Shown: positions 33,640 through 44,275, counted from the stretch's first letter. The stretch: DNA of 64,000 nucleotides from Nemertoderma westbladi (GCA_032718475.1 JAUCBJ010007967.1:17753-81752), one strand, 5' to 3'. The notes: generated from the letters alone by a model not told the origin. Translations and numbers: made by a program.

Positions 33640-34380
33640 ATGGCGAACTCATTTAATATTGCGGAATTTAGCGACGGACTGAGAGGCAGTCTGGTTGGAG
33701 TGAATCAAGAAGAATCAATGGGAATCTACGACAAAGCGGCTCAAGGGTGGGACAAAATGCTGGGCGAGTTGGGCGACAACTACATCCCGGGATCGCAATG
33801 CGTTAAGTTCGTGTTGGAATCGATATCAGCGCGTCATTGGCGACCGAAAGTCATCGATATCGGTAGCGGAAACGGAATAGTTGGAGAACTTATACACAGA
33901 AAGACTGGCTTCCAGGGAGAACTCCACGCGATGGAGGGAAGTGAAGGAATGATGGATAAAACTCGCGAGAAACCCATTTATTCGCGTTATTTCCAGCAGT
34001 TATTTAATAGGGATGATTGTGGTTTCCCTGACAACTCGTACGATATTGCGATTCTCGGAACGGTTTACGGATACGGCGCAATCGATTGGAAGTATCTCCC
34101 GGAGATTATCCGGATTATAAAGCCTCCGGGTTTGGTCGCGATATCTTCGAATACCGACCGACTTTTAGAGGACAGCCCCCAAGGCACCCTCGAGTCTCAT
34201 CTCTATAAACACGTTGACAATGGCAATTGGAAGCTAATCCACAGGATTAAAGCAACCAATAAACCGATTCTAAGTTACCTGTTCGAAGTAAATGTTGATA
34301 AACCATCGCTTGTTGGTATTCCGGATATGAGCTGCGAAGACCTTCCCTTCCCCAAACCTAAAACTTGCGCCTGGAAATAG
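33640..34380 (+). CDS. METTL27-like SAM-dependent methyltransferase
   Basis: A complete 246-codon single-exon ORF with a strong start context (AAAATGG). Class I methyltransferase fold signature: a pre-motif helix MGIYDKAAQGWDKML (27-41), SAM-binding motif I VIDIGSGNG (71-79), an acidic residue ending strand 2 (E99 in LHAMEGSEGMM), YDIAILG (134-140), and KPPGLVAIS (161-169). Length and the YDxAAxxWD...KPPGLV layout fit the METTL27 (Williams-Beuren critical region 27) family, about 245 residues in mammals. The substrate of that family is not established; probably a soluble cytosolic or nuclear enzyme. Unlike most animal copies no intron is seen, so it may be a retrocopy that stayed intact. Family call is good, subfamily moderate. 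Confidence 0.85.
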   Translation: MANSFNIAEFSDGLRGSLVGVNQEESMGIYDKAAQGWDKMLGELGDNYIPGSQCVKFVLESISARHWRPKVIDIGSGNGIVGELIHRKTGFQGELHAMEGSEGMMDKTREKPIYSRYFQQLFNRDDCGFPDNSYDIAILGTVYGYGAIDWKYLPEIIRIIKPPGLVAISSNTDRLLEDSPQGTLESHLYKHVDNGNWKLIHRIKATNKPILSYLFEVNVDKPSLVGIPDMSCEDLPFPKPKTCAWK

Positions 34381-34436
34381 TAGATTTGGAAATTCTTTAT
34401 TTCAGTTTGTTGTTTTATTCTATATGGTTTATGTTC

Positions 34437-34683
34437 TGGCGATGGGTGCGCATAAATAAACCAGTCTGGTTGTTAACCTGGCGATGGGTGCGCATAATTA
34501 AACCAGTCTGGTTGTTAACCTGGCGATGGGTGCGCATAAATAAACCAGTCTGGTTGTTAACCTGGCGATGGGTGCGCATAAATAAACCAGTCTGGTTGTT
34601 AACCTGGCGATGGGTGCGCATAAATAAACCAGTCTGGTTGTTAACCTGGCGATGGGTGCGCATAAATAAACCAGTCTGGTTGT
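34437..34683. repeat. 42-bp minisatellite, about 6 copies
   Basis: Unit TGGCGATGGGTGCGCATAAA + TAAACCAGTCTGGTTGTTAACC, nearly identical between copies (one AAT to ATT change). Because 42 is divisible by three, ORFs run through it on both strands (WRWVRINKPVWLLT and its minus-strand counterpart). These are not supported as genes. It starts about 56 bases after the methyltransferase stop and ends at the left terminus of the hAT-like element. Confidence 0.9.
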
Positions 34684-34684
34684 G

Positions 34685-35783
34685 GTGTTGCAACGGGATC
34701 GGGTTCCACAATTTTCGGGATTCGGGATTTTTAATTTTATTGCGGCCAATTCATCCAAAAGTTACAATAGCTATCTACCCTGCCCTCTTTATAGGAGTAA
34801 AAAAATCTTTCGAGAAATCTAATGTTTTAAAAAATGCCTATATATGTAAAAATGTCTACTGACTTTTTTCAAATGGTTCGCGGTCGTAGTTTATTTCCCA
34901 CTTACGTTTTTAATATTCTGCAAATTTTTTAATATATCTACTGACTGCAGTCTGACTGAATCGCTGCCATATCTCTATAATGTAATCGGCCTGCTGCATT
35001 GAAGCTGCACATTAGATGCTATGCCGGCTTAACAAAAATATTTTATCACCACCATACAATCCGTAATTGACAAGCCCAATGCAGCGTGCATTAAGAATGC
35101 TGTGCCGGCTTATCAACAAAGTTTAACCGCCACAACTCCCTATCCCCCATGACTTTCGCGAGATTATTCGCATTTTCAAGGCATGTATCCTTTAGGGGGC
35201 GACTCGTCAAAGTCGTGGACTGTCCAGTGTCCACCATGCTTATTTTCCCAAGGGGCTGCCAAAGCACAAGATTATGCACTTGCTGGTCCTCAAGGCGAAA
35301 TCAATGTCCTGCAAAGCGGAGGCGATTTTGTTCAAGTGTCAAGCTTGGAGGAATAAATGCGACACCTATAATGTTATATAGTGTCTGGTTGGAGATGTTT
35401 GCATTGTACTTGAATTGGTGAAACCAGCTGCCACATCTTAATGTATTAATAATAATAATAATATAATATTCAATAAAAAGCAAAGCAACAAGTGTTTCCA
35501 TCATGACATTCATGAATATATATATCTCTGTAGGTAGTTGTAAAAGCAAAACCGTTACCTATTCTTTTAATTTATTATTTACTATTTTTGTTTTTAAAAA
35601 AAATTTTATTTTGTTTTGGGAAAATTTTTATACAATTTTACAAATTTTTTAGTTGCGGAGCATATAAATTTAGAAATAGCAAATCCCGAAAAATCCCGAT
35701 ATTTTACCATCGGGATTGGGATTTTCCATCGGAATCCCGATTTTCGGGACCGGGGTTTTCCGTCGGGATCCTATTGCAACACT
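34685..35783. mobile_element. hAT-like non-autonomous DNA element
   Basis: Terminal inverted repeats: the left end reads GGTGTTGCAACGGGATCGG (34,685-34,703), and the complement of the right end (35,765-35,783) reads AGTGTTGCAATAGGATCCC. Subterminal regions are rich in TCGGGATT / AATCCCGA motifs on both sides. The GTGTTGCAA end is of hAT type by established pattern. Inside there is no transposase, only an inserted LINE fragment. I could not see an 8-bp target duplication (left flank TGGTTGTG, right flank AGTTCACT), so the class remains provisional. Confidence 0.6.
34985..35440 (-). mobile_element. RTE-like LINE 3' fragment inside hAT-like element
   Basis: Minus-strand frames give ISNQTLYNIIGVAFIPPSLT, LEQNRLRFAGH, then HNLVLWQPLGK and NNLAKVMGDRELWRLNFVDK, ending PAQHS. 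These match the C-terminus of the RT at 50.6-52.0 kb with a frameshift between the two parts. It is a dead 5'-truncated insertion. Confidence 0.75.
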
Positions 35784-37139
35784 AGTTCACTTCCTATATA
35801 AAGTGAGACTTTTTCGTTAGTTGTTCTGGATAGTGCACAATATTGTTTAATATGTTATTTATATTTCTAATATTGGCTTTTGGTTTATATTTATTTATAA
35901 TTTCCCTTTAAATAGTCAAATATCATTTTAGCTACAATCAACCTAAGCAGTTAATTTCAATATATCGGAATCACAAGTAATTGTGGCCGTCAACTGTTAT
36001 TAAAGTTGAAAGAAAGGAACAGATTACAGTGGCTCGTTATTCTAAGCCAAACAATAAACGACAGTCAACAGCACAAGCTATAGTTTCATTTTTGTTGGTA
36101 AAAAATGGTTGTCGGTTTATGGATGTAGTCTGTCGGCTTTATGGATGTCGGCTTAGCTTTGTGGATATAGACTGTCTGACGGCTTGTTTTGAAAATTTAC
36201 ACATTAATAGTAAACTGTTAATGTAATACATCTTAGACTTCTTGTTGAACTTTTTCCCCTTTTTGGAATGGTTCTTTATCCCATTTTGATTTGTCGAAAA
36301 CTTTTGAAGATATGTAGATTTGAAGAGCCTCAGATCGGGAGAGAAAACCATAATCTGTCCCCTCCTGTAACCAACGTTCAAGCTGATAGAATCGCATATA
36401 TATAATTGGTATCTCGGTGTAAAATAATCAGTTCTGAAATCGTCCTTGAAAATGCTTTCAATTGATGTATAATGTTCATACTCAGCATTTTTTATGTGTG
36501 TTTGGCAGTGTCAGTCGTACCATAAAACGTCCCCCCACCTGTAACCGCCTGTAACCGGGCTCTCATTACATTTACATGAAAGGTTACAGGCAAGGAAGTG
36601 TCCCACGCCTGTAACCAATTATCGTAGAAATTGTGTTAATATAATGGTTACCGGCAGTGGACAGGAAGGGACACGCAGCATATTTGTTTACAGATCATAT
36701 TTAAGGTCCGCCAATACTCGCCTTGAATTCTACGGACTCTGAGCTTTCTGAATATATATCATGTGTTGGGTTTGAGAAACTTTATTTTTTACAAAAAATA
36801 AATGACTCTATGGTTTGGCCACTTTTCTCTATATCGCCCCTGGAGTGTGTTAAGTGACCCACTGAGAAAAAAACTTTCAGAATTTTTATTGCCAAACCGA
36901 ACAATACAATTGTTGGAGTGAGTAACTGCTGAACTTAATGAGCCACTACTGTACTATTTAGGAGGTATAATTTTAGTAGTCCTTGCCCTTATATCGAAAC
37001 GGTACAGTCGCTTATCCTAATTAATATCACCTATAACTTGATCTTGTCTTGTATTAGACTTTCTTTTTATGTTGATATTTGCCATTTAGGATTTACAACA
37101 TTAAACATTCTCAACTATTACTGGTTATACCCTGTAGAT
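35784..37139. other. Intergenic; weak X-like and CCTGTAACC repeats
   Basis: A stretch at 36,015-36,060 (GGAACAGATTACAGTGGCTC, CAAACAATAAA) resembles part of element X near 24,490-24,545. CCTGTAACC recurs at 36,538-36,625, partly in inverted orientation. ATGGATGTAGTCTGTCGG-type phrases repeat at 36,117-36,165. No gene is convincing. Upstream exons of the PWWP gene should lie here or beyond but cannot be identified by eye. Confidence 0.45.
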
Positions 37140-37492
37140 TCCGAGTTGATGACGTTGTTTGGGCGAAACTAGCCGGGCATCCGATGTGGCCGGCGGGAAT
37201 CAGAGCGATTATTAAAGAGAAACACGGTCCGGATTCGGTCAGGGTACAAGTCGCATGGTTCGGAGACACTTCCACATCCATGGTCAAGGTAACCAAAGTC
37301 TGGCCATTTGCGGAATTCTTTGAGAGAAAGTTCCTCCGTCGTCGAAGAGATCATTACTACCTGACTGCTGTAAAGAACGCATCCAACAAGGCGAACTACC
37401 ATATCCCCGAGAAACTAGAGAGGTCCTTACCTAAAAACCATCCTTACTCGAAAAACACTAGTCCACCTTCACGAAAATCTAGTTTAATGTAG
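37140..37492 (+). CDS. PWWP-domain protein, probable last exon
   Basis: From an acceptor-like CCCTGTAG (ends 37,139) the frame reads FRVDDVVWAKLAGHPMWPAG, a PWWP-domain start with HPMWP in place of the classical PWWP. SVRVQVAWFGD follows, the usual second-strand segment with an aromatic residue, and then VTKVWPFAEFFERKF with an Arg-rich loop. The frame ends at a TAG at 37,490-37,492 after a basic tail. PWWP domains bind methylated-lysine nucleosomes and DNA, acting in the nucleus. The frame also extends upstream to 37,079, but those residues do not look like domain. The host protein (NSD, BRPF, MSH6 or other) cannot be told from one exon. Confidence 0.75.
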
Positions 37493-37752
37493 GAAATTAA
37501 TATATTATATATACCAAGTTATATTTTGTATTTAATTACTAATTAATATATGACATCTTTTCTGGTATGAAAATAAGTTTTCGACAAATATAATTTCAAA
37601 TTTTTTCTCAATTTTTTTATTATCTTCTTTTATATCGTTTACGTCAACTATTTTTTTTAGATAAAATTTTCCACAAAGGAACTTTCCTATTTAATCCCGT
37701 TTAAAAATGTAATCCAGATTCCGATTATTCATTATATCATACTAACCTTAAT
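37493..37752. other. AT-rich spacer
   Basis: Very AT-rich with several TTATTTT/AATTTTTT tracts and nothing gene-like. It could include the 3' untranslated region of the PWWP gene, but no AATAAA signal stands out. Confidence 0.4.
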
Positions 37753-37910
37753 CGACATGCAGTATTGTATCCCGACATGCAGCATTGTATCCCGACATTC
37801 AGTATTGTATCCCGACATGCAGTATTGTATCCCGACAAGCAGCATTGTATCCCGACATGCAGCATTGTATCCCGACATGCAGCATTGTATCCCGACATTC
37901 AGCATTGTAG
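37753..37910. repeat. 21-bp minisatellite, about 7.5 copies
   Basis: Unit CGACATGCAGCATTGTATCC + C, with CAT/TAT and ATGC/ATTC/AAGC variants. As a multiple of three it keeps frames open on both strands, which produces short spurious ORFs. It abuts a LINE 3' fragment. Confidence 0.9.
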
Positions 37911-37924
37911 CACCATTTAAAAAA

Positions 37925-38115
37925 GTAAATGCCATGCCGGGGTATCAACAAAATTGCGGCCCCACAACTCCAAACAACAAACTCATTTATATATGGGGCT
38001 TCCAAAGCACAAGGTAGTGTACTGGCTGGTTTTCATGGGGAAAGCAATGTCATGAAAAGTGGAGGCGGCTCCATTCAAGTGTCATGTTTGGGTTAATGAG
38101 GCACCAAAAAAATAG
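37925..38115 (-). mobile_element. RTE-like LINE 3' fragment, decayed
   Basis: On the plus strand GCCATGCCGGGGTATCAACA, GCCCCACAACTCC, GGGGCTTCCAAAGCACAAGG and GGAGGCGG...TTCAAGTGTCA match in order the LINE 3' sequence at 35,085-35,345. No open frame remains. Confidence 0.65.
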
Positions 38116-38459
38116 AGAAAATTATTTCCAGTTCACCCGCCATTTTTATGATGTGTAAATATTTTAATTTATTTCTATGGAATTAATTCACCCACCAAGT
38201 AAGTGGTCGGGAGGTGGAACTATCTCTGTTTCAAATCAGCAGCGTCATCAGTGAAATCATACAATATCATTAAGATTTTTAGAAAAATTAGGGGGAGGGG
38301 CCGCGTCACTGAATTACGACACTTTATTCTAGGACATATGGGGATCACAGCTGTATAATTTTCAAGTATAATTATTTATATCTTATACTATAAAATAATT
38401 AATTTCCATTAAATGGCAGGTGAAAATGCGGTTTAACTTAATCAACTAATTAACTGCTT
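38116..38459. other. Spacer, nothing recognised
   Basis: AT-rich sequence with a short GGGGGAGGGG stretch near 38,292. No ORF or RNA structure that I can support. Confidence 0.4.
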
Positions 38460-38649
38460 TAATCTTACCTTCTCGAAGGCCACACGCAAATTCAACTTGG
38501 AAAATTTGTAAACTTTTTCCAAACAACATTAGGGTTAGATTTCGTCGAGGATAGGCCGAGTTATTATCGTTTAAAATTGGACAAAACAGAAGGACAGAAC
38601 AACATAAACACCGATTGAGTTAGTGGTACCGTATGATAAGCTCGCTTAC

Positions 38650-39314
38650 TGTAAGCGGATTCAATTCCATTGCATTATCCACCCGAAAATGGGACCAGTG
38701 GCATTTTACCAATATAGTTGGGGATACGAGATTACCAATAATAATCTCGCCTCATAACCAACTCGGGGGGGGGGGGGGGGGGGGCGACACCGGCCCTGAA
38801 GCCACAGAGAGAGGTGAGAAGTCAAACCATCTCACAGGGAGAACACAGCTAGTCAAGGCTAGCGGTAGGGGGAAACACTCACAGGGAGTGCCAAAGTGAC
38901 AATTAGTATATAAGCCAATAGCGGGCAGGGGAGCACGTGAACAGAGATAGGAAAGCATCCATTGGGTACAGAAGGCCAAGTAAAGTAGAGGTGAAACCAA
39001 TATCTATGTGTATCAATCATAGTTATTCTGTATTACTGATTTACCGGTCTGTTCATTAATCACAGAGTTGCAGACCGGTTATAGTTTTCAACCGTCATCA
39101 CTATACATACTGCTGTTGTTATTCTGTATTACTGATTTACCGATCATATACTGTGACTGATTCTGTGCTATTATCGTTGGAACATTAACATTGAGAAACA
39201 CAAACTCTGTTATTTTTCCCCAACGGCCTTCGGCCAAAAGAACACCAGCCAGCAGACCAGCAGTCAGGTGACGCGTATAAATCTTATCCGGTCGGGATCT
39301 CAGATCCCGTCACA
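38650..39314 (+). mobile_element. Solo LTR, 665 bp, with 5-bp target duplication
   Basis: Starts TGTAAGCGGATTC and ends GATCCCGTCACA (TG...CA), flanked on both sides by CTTAC (38,645-38,649 and 39,315-39,319). It lies inside an X fragment whose sequence is continuous once the LTR and one CTTAC are removed. A TATATAA box at 38,907-38,913 fits an LTR promoter. A 20-base phrase TTATTCTGTATTACTGATTT occurs twice (about 39,021 and 39,119). A run of 20 G lies at 38,765-38,784. Unrelated in sequence to the BEL-family LTRs; 5-bp duplications are usual for Ty3 or BEL types. Confidence 0.85.
38907..38913 (+). promoter_or_regulatory. TATA box of the solo LTR
   Basis: TATATAA followed by GCCAATAGCGGGC, about 255 bases into the LTR, in the expected U3 position. 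Confidence 0.5.
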
Positions 39315-39338
39315 CTTACTTTCGTGGCTCGCCCCACA

Positions 39339-39606
39339 ATCAGTGAAGGGAGTTTAATTCTATGTTTTGAAATATTTTCCTTATCCTTCTGAATTATACT
39401 TTCTATACACTATACACTTATACTTTCTGTAGTATAATAAATATATGATAAAATTGGACATTATAATAATATAAATATTAATCATGATTAATAATGAATA
39501 AATATACCCAAAGTCCTACAAATTAAACACAATTAATTTAATATTACTTATAAAATCTACATTAAGTTCTATAAATATTAATTATTTCATTGTTGTTAAA
39601 ATAGTG
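39339..39606. other. AT-rich region downstream of the aminotransferase
   Basis: Very AT-rich, and contains the 3' untranslated region of the minus-strand gene. AATTATTTCATTG and TTTATT-rich tracts (complement of AATAAA) occur close after the stop, for example AATAAATATACCC near 39,496 on the plus strand, but the true poly(A) site is not determinable. Confidence 0.4.
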
Positions 39607-39609
39607 AAA

Positions 39610-40677
39610 CTATCCAACGATGTACTGCCATCTGTGTTCACCCGACTTTGCAAACTGTATGTCAGTCAATTCTTTATAAATCCTAGTAGAAAGTTTTTCC
39701 TTGAGATTTCTTTCAGGAATCTGAATTTTTTCTCCGTTGTATACGATTTCCCTTATAGGAGTTATAGCGCAGGCGGTACCGCATCCAAACATCTCTATCA
39801 ATCGATCTTCATCCACAAGTTCTATAAGATCCTTCATTGTAACCGTGGCTTCAATGACAGATATATTATTCCATTCGCTCGCCAATTCCATAACACTCAT
39901 TCTCGTAATTCCAGGGAGTATAAGACCATCTAGAGGAGGTGTTACTAATTCCTCCCCACCATCGACATTCATCAGGTGAAAGAAAATATTCATAGTGCCT
40001 GCTTCAGTAATCCTTTGGTTTTCTCCATATAACCATAAAACCTGATCACAACCTTGCTCTCTACCAATATTCCTAACATACAGTGTCGGTGCATAATTGC
40101 AACCCATTTTATATTGACCAACTCCCCCTTTCGAACACCGCACAAATCTTGGTTCTGCGAGTAGTGACACAGACTTTTGGAACATCTTGCCGATTGGGAA
40201 GAGAATTACGTAGAATAAAGCTTTGTTTGGATTTTCAACCCAAAACGATGTAGCAATAAGGTTTGGGCGAATGTATAAACTGTTGGGATATTCTGGAACC
40301 CATTCACTATCAACGCGAATTAATTCACGAATACATTTTAAAGTTTCTTCGATGTTAAGTGTTGGCAAACAGGCTCTGTTCGCGGATATGTTTAGTCTTT
40401 TGAGATTCTCTCGTGGACGAAACAGACGTATGACCCCATTGTCACCTCGGTATGCTTTAAGCCCCTCAAATACTTGAGCTCCAACATGTAGAACGCTCGC
40501 TCCCGGACTCAATGTTATATCCTCAAAAGGAATAATCTCAGGATTTGCCCATCCCTTTTCAGCAGTCCATCGTATTTTTAGCATATGTGGTGTATTAACA
40601 CTACCAAATACACTAGGGACGATTTTTGTTACCCTTCTTGCATCGTCAATAATTTCCTTTGTTAAATTTGTAAACAT
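39610..40677 (-). CDS. BCAT: Branched-chain amino acid aminotransferase
   Basis: A 355-codon single-exon ORF. The family is PLP-dependent fold type IV and converts Leu, Ile and Val with 2-oxoglutarate to branched 2-oxo acids and glutamate. Signatures: FEGLKAYRG (70-78), YIRPNLIAT (135-143), catalytic lysine K190 in GGVGQYKMGCNY (184-195), QVLWLYGENQRITEAGTMN (212-230), TPPLDGLILPGITR (246-259), and EMFGCGTACAITPI (295-308). The animal CXXC redox motif is reduced to C303-A-I-T306. There is no transit peptide, so it is probably the cytosolic form. Vertebrate BCAT genes have many introns and this one has none, suggesting a retrocopy or intron loss. All catalytic motifs are intact, so it is likely functional. 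Confidence 0.95.
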   Translation of the reverse strand: MFTNLTKEIIDDARRVTKIVPSVFGSVNTPHMLKIRWTAEKGWANPEIIPFEDITLSPGASVLHVGAQVFEGLKAYRGDNGVIRLFRPRENLKRLNISANRACLPTLNIEETLKCIRELIRVDSEWVPEYPNSLYIRPNLIATSFWVENPNKALFYVILFPIGKMFQKSVSLLAEPRFVRCSKGGVGQYKMGCNYAPTLYVRNIGREQGCDQVLWLYGENQRITEAGTMNIFFHLMNVDGGEELVTPPLDGLILPGITRMSVMELASEWNNISVIEATVTMKDLIELVDEDRLIEMFGCGTACAITPIREIVYNGEKIQIPERNLKEKLSTRIYKELTDIQFAKSGEHRWQYIVG

Positions 40678-42959
40678 TATTTCTTCGTGATATTTCTATT
40701 TTCGGTAATATTTCAAAATATTCATATTTTATACAACTTTTGTATATTTATAATATTAATAAATTCAATTAAATATACAAATAGAAATAAATGCACAGTT
40801 TATTTATTAATTATATTGAACGGATTAACAATAGAATAACAATGGATAAACAATATGGAAAAAAAACAGGAACGCTGAACAGACCATTTTTGATGTTTGC
40901 AATCTGATGTCGAAACTACTGTATGGGAGAAACCCATTAAATTGCTCCAAAAGGAAATTAAATCTTCTCTCATTTCGTTATTTGTTATCCATTCAAGCTG
41001 AAATTTGGCAAAAATACGTGCTAGCCAATCAATTCAGGTTGCGTCTTTGTGGTGACGCTAAACCGTCGGATGTTCTCTACCGTCTACCGTTAGTTAGGAG
41101 CCCGCTTGACAGCGGGATACTTACTGTAAGAATCTTCAGGATACATTACATTGACTGACACTGACTGACTGATAATTATCTAGGTTAAGGCACTTCCTGC
41201 CTGGCGATTTTGATGAAATTTTGCAAGTACATTGCTTTTGAGGTTCATAATCGCGTTACAAAATTTCAGATCGATTCTATGTGTGGTATTCGATATATTT
41301 AGATTTTTGACATTGTTTTGTCGCGAAATTAAAAGCAATGGTAAAATAACAGCTGGTGTTCATGATGAAATATGGCTTAATATGTTATACACAGTCATAG
41401 TAAAACGTATTGGTTGCCAAGTTTTACTAGTAGGCTATAAGGAAAGTCAATGTTTACTCACACATAAGCTGTTGGTTTCTAATGTATTACCCCATAAGCT
41501 GATTGCTCTCCCAGTGCTTCCTAAGGGTATATCTACAATAAGGTTACTCACTCTGCTATGTTAGGGGGTGGATCAGGAGAATGAATTTTAGTTACACAAA
41601 GCAGTGTGTTGTGTCCTATTGCAGTCGATACTCACTGTGGATTGCAAAATGTTTTATAGTTGACCTACACTATAATACAGTAGTTGCATGTATTTAAGGA
41701 GCCCGCTCTGGCCTACTGCCTAACTTAGCAGTAATACCTATATTACATATACACATATTAAAAATATTCTTATTTTTTTTATTACATACGATTTTTTAGC
41801 TGAAACGATTTTTTAGCTGAAGCATTAATAGTGTAAATTAATTTAATTATATTTTAATACCATTACTACATTGGCATACTGTAAGATAAGTTTTAATATT
41901 TCTTACAAATAGTGGTGCGAGCATAAATCAAATCACGCAAATTTAAAAGAACCGGGTGTGTTGTCATAGCAAAGTTTCAGTTTTTATTATGTGGGACGAG
42001 CCACAAAGTACTGCTGAGAAAGACTGAAAGGTTCAAAGACTGTATGTCAACAATGTTATTATTATTATAGTCTGCGCCACAAACAGAATATGCCAAATAA
42101 TTAAATTAGCAATATAAATTTCAGAAAAATAGCTATCGGACTTGGCTGAAGAAATCGAATTATAATCCACTTAGTTTGTTATATTGATGATATTATTACT
42201 CTCTGGGAATGTGTTGGAATGGGAGATTGTAAATTATTATTGAACAGTAAATATTACATATCCCATAAAAGTCGTCATAATTAATTGTGTAGAAACAATT
42301 GTTCACCTTCTCGTTTAGATTAATTAGTAAATAAATAAATTAGTTTAGATATTTTCTGTTAGCGAATTTATTTCGAATAATAAAAAAGTGTGTAGGCCGA
42401 TTGTATGGTTGTTTAATTTGCGTTATTATTTTTCGCCGCGACCTAGACTTCTATTAATTGTTAAATCTAATGGTTTTCAAAAAGAAAGGTAACCGTACCT
42501 GTACTGGTAAATCTAACTTGTTATTTATCTGGTTGTGAATCATGGGCATTTTCTTATAAATATTCGGTTGTTAGTGGCAGCAAAGTTTCATTTTTTATTA
42601 TGTGGGGCAAGCCACAAAGTCAGCTATGTATCATCACACCATTTAGACAATTGTTTAGTTTAGTATTGGCTAGGATTCTTCCCCCCGGGCTCCTTCCAGC
42701 CAGCTTGCTGGCTCTCTAGTGGGCTGAAGTAAAAACTTTTTAGAAATGTCTGAAATAAAAAAACTATCAGCCATTTTCGCGTTATTAATTCTTTCTTATT
42801 TTATTGATACCTGACACAGTCTAGACATCAATCTGAGTTTTTGTGAGGTGGGGTCTTAAACTGTCTTCAGTTACCAATTGGATGTTTGCAACCCGATGCT
42901 GAAAGGGGAATAGCCCAATTTGGACTAATTGGCCCAATTTGGACCACCAATTTGGACTA
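40678..42959. other. Intergenic, short X-terminus motifs
   Basis: AT-rich. Two copies of the X-edge motif occur at 41,990 (TGTGGGACGAGCCACAAAGT) and 42,601 (TGTGGGGCAAGCCACAAAGT), each preceded by AGCAAAGTTTCA and TTTTTATTAT, so these are two related element ends. Frames at 40,907-41,158 and 41,232-41,564 show no domain and are not called. Nothing else recognised. Confidence 0.45.
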
Positions 42960-43870
42960 AATGTCAACCAAACCCTCTACCTAAGAAATGAGACCTCGGT
43001 ATACTGTACCAACAAACTATCGTGGGATCTGTCTGCTTGTGGTAGCTGCCAAAATATACAACAAAATGTTTTTATATAGAATTTGGCCTCTGATAGAGAT
43101 GCTGCTTAAGAGCCAATACATATTTTGACCACATAGATCAACAATAGCTCAGATACTTGCGCTGCGGAGACTGATTGAAGGAATTAAGTCAAATAATCTC
43201 CCCGCAGTCCTGACATTGTGGACTTCAAGAAATCGTTCGACTTTTTACATAAAATAAAGGAGGGCTTATACTAAGAGCTTATGGAATATCCGAAATGATT
43301 TTTGCTGGCATGGGATTGATGTATTGTGAAACAGAAGCTCAAGTAATCTCGCTAGAGGATGAAACTTTGTTCTTCTCAATCCTGGGTGCTATGCTGCAAA
43401 GCGAGATTATTGGCTCCATTAGTATTATATTTGTATTTGATAACGCAATTTGGACAGCCACAACTAACTGGATGCAGTAGAAATCCCTATCAAAAATTCA
43501 TAGAAACCGACATTGAAGATGACATCGCCCTACTCTCTAATGCCCATATTAGACTGAATAAATTGGAAAGGACTGCTAATTAGGTGGATTTACATATAAA
43601 TCCTTCCAAGATTATATTAATGGCTTCCTGTTAATGGGAACTTGTCCACAATTGGAGTACACAGAAAATGCATTGGAGTTAGGAATCAAAACAATAGGTA
43701 GCTCTATCAAAAATGGATGTCATATGGAAATCAGTTTAGATTAGACCACTACTACTGTCATGAAGACCAAGTTATTTTGAGCTACAATTCAATGGGAAGT
43801 GTACGTTTATACGGGGGTGAGACCTGTAGACTGATGAAATCATAACGAACTGTCGATTTATGGAATGTAG
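42960..43870 (+). mobile_element. Decayed RTE-like reverse transcriptase copy
   Basis: Broken RT coding sequence readable across frames: YRGICLLVVAAKIYNKMFLY, AQILALRRLIEGIKSNN, then RAYGISEMIFAG, ILGAMLQ in place of the usual ILxGVLQGD, DDIALLSNA, LHINPSKI, and finally LYGGETCRLMKS. These are RT motifs in the right order with many stops and indels. The last motif differs from the 50.6-kb copy, so it is a different subfamily. Long dead. Confidence 0.65.
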
Positions 43871-44275
43871 CAGGTTAGGTACAGTGTATACTATAGACAC
43901 ACTACAGTAACCTGCCTATTCACCTAACCCTATTGCTTGTTGGGCATCAGTGGGATTATTGATGACAATAATATTTACCTACCCGAATCAGCATAATAAT
44001 AATGTGAAAAATAATGAAATTACCTGTAATTACTGTATAAATACATTTATATACACTGTTACATTACCATGACTTTCAAAGTACCATGATCTAATAGATA
44101 ATAACTGTGATATAATTCATAAATCAATACCGGTAAATGATAAGCATGTTATATAAACAGGAATAATGGAACTAAATGGAAGATAAAGCAATATAGAAAT
44201 GCACATTAATTAAAGGCGTACGTGAGCTGAGCATAAATATATAAGTAAATGTTCTTAAATCTCCTCTCACGGGAC
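43871..44275. other. Spacer, nothing recognised
   Basis: AT-rich with TACCGGTA-type motifs and no ORF of note. It ends at the edge of element X. Confidence 0.4.

Larger units (their letters stand above)
38460..39338 (-). mobile_element. Element X terminal fragment, split by a solo LTR
   Basis: The left part (38,470-38,645: CACACGCAAATTCAACTTGG, CCAAACAACAT, GGCCGAGTTATTA, GTGGTACC) and the right part (39,320-39,338: TTCGTGGCTCGCCCCACA) together reproduce the outer end of element X as seen at 26,270-26,470. The LTR at 38,650-39,314 separates them. Confidence 0.7.

Noticed and set aside
34365-34862. Frame of 165 codons with WRWVRINKPVWLLT repeats
   Set aside because: Produced by a 42-bp (14-codon) minisatellite. 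The unit is equally open on the minus strand.
41232-41564. 110-codon plus-strand frame
   Set aside because: No recognisable domain, AT-rich context, and no repeat or homologous copy within the window.
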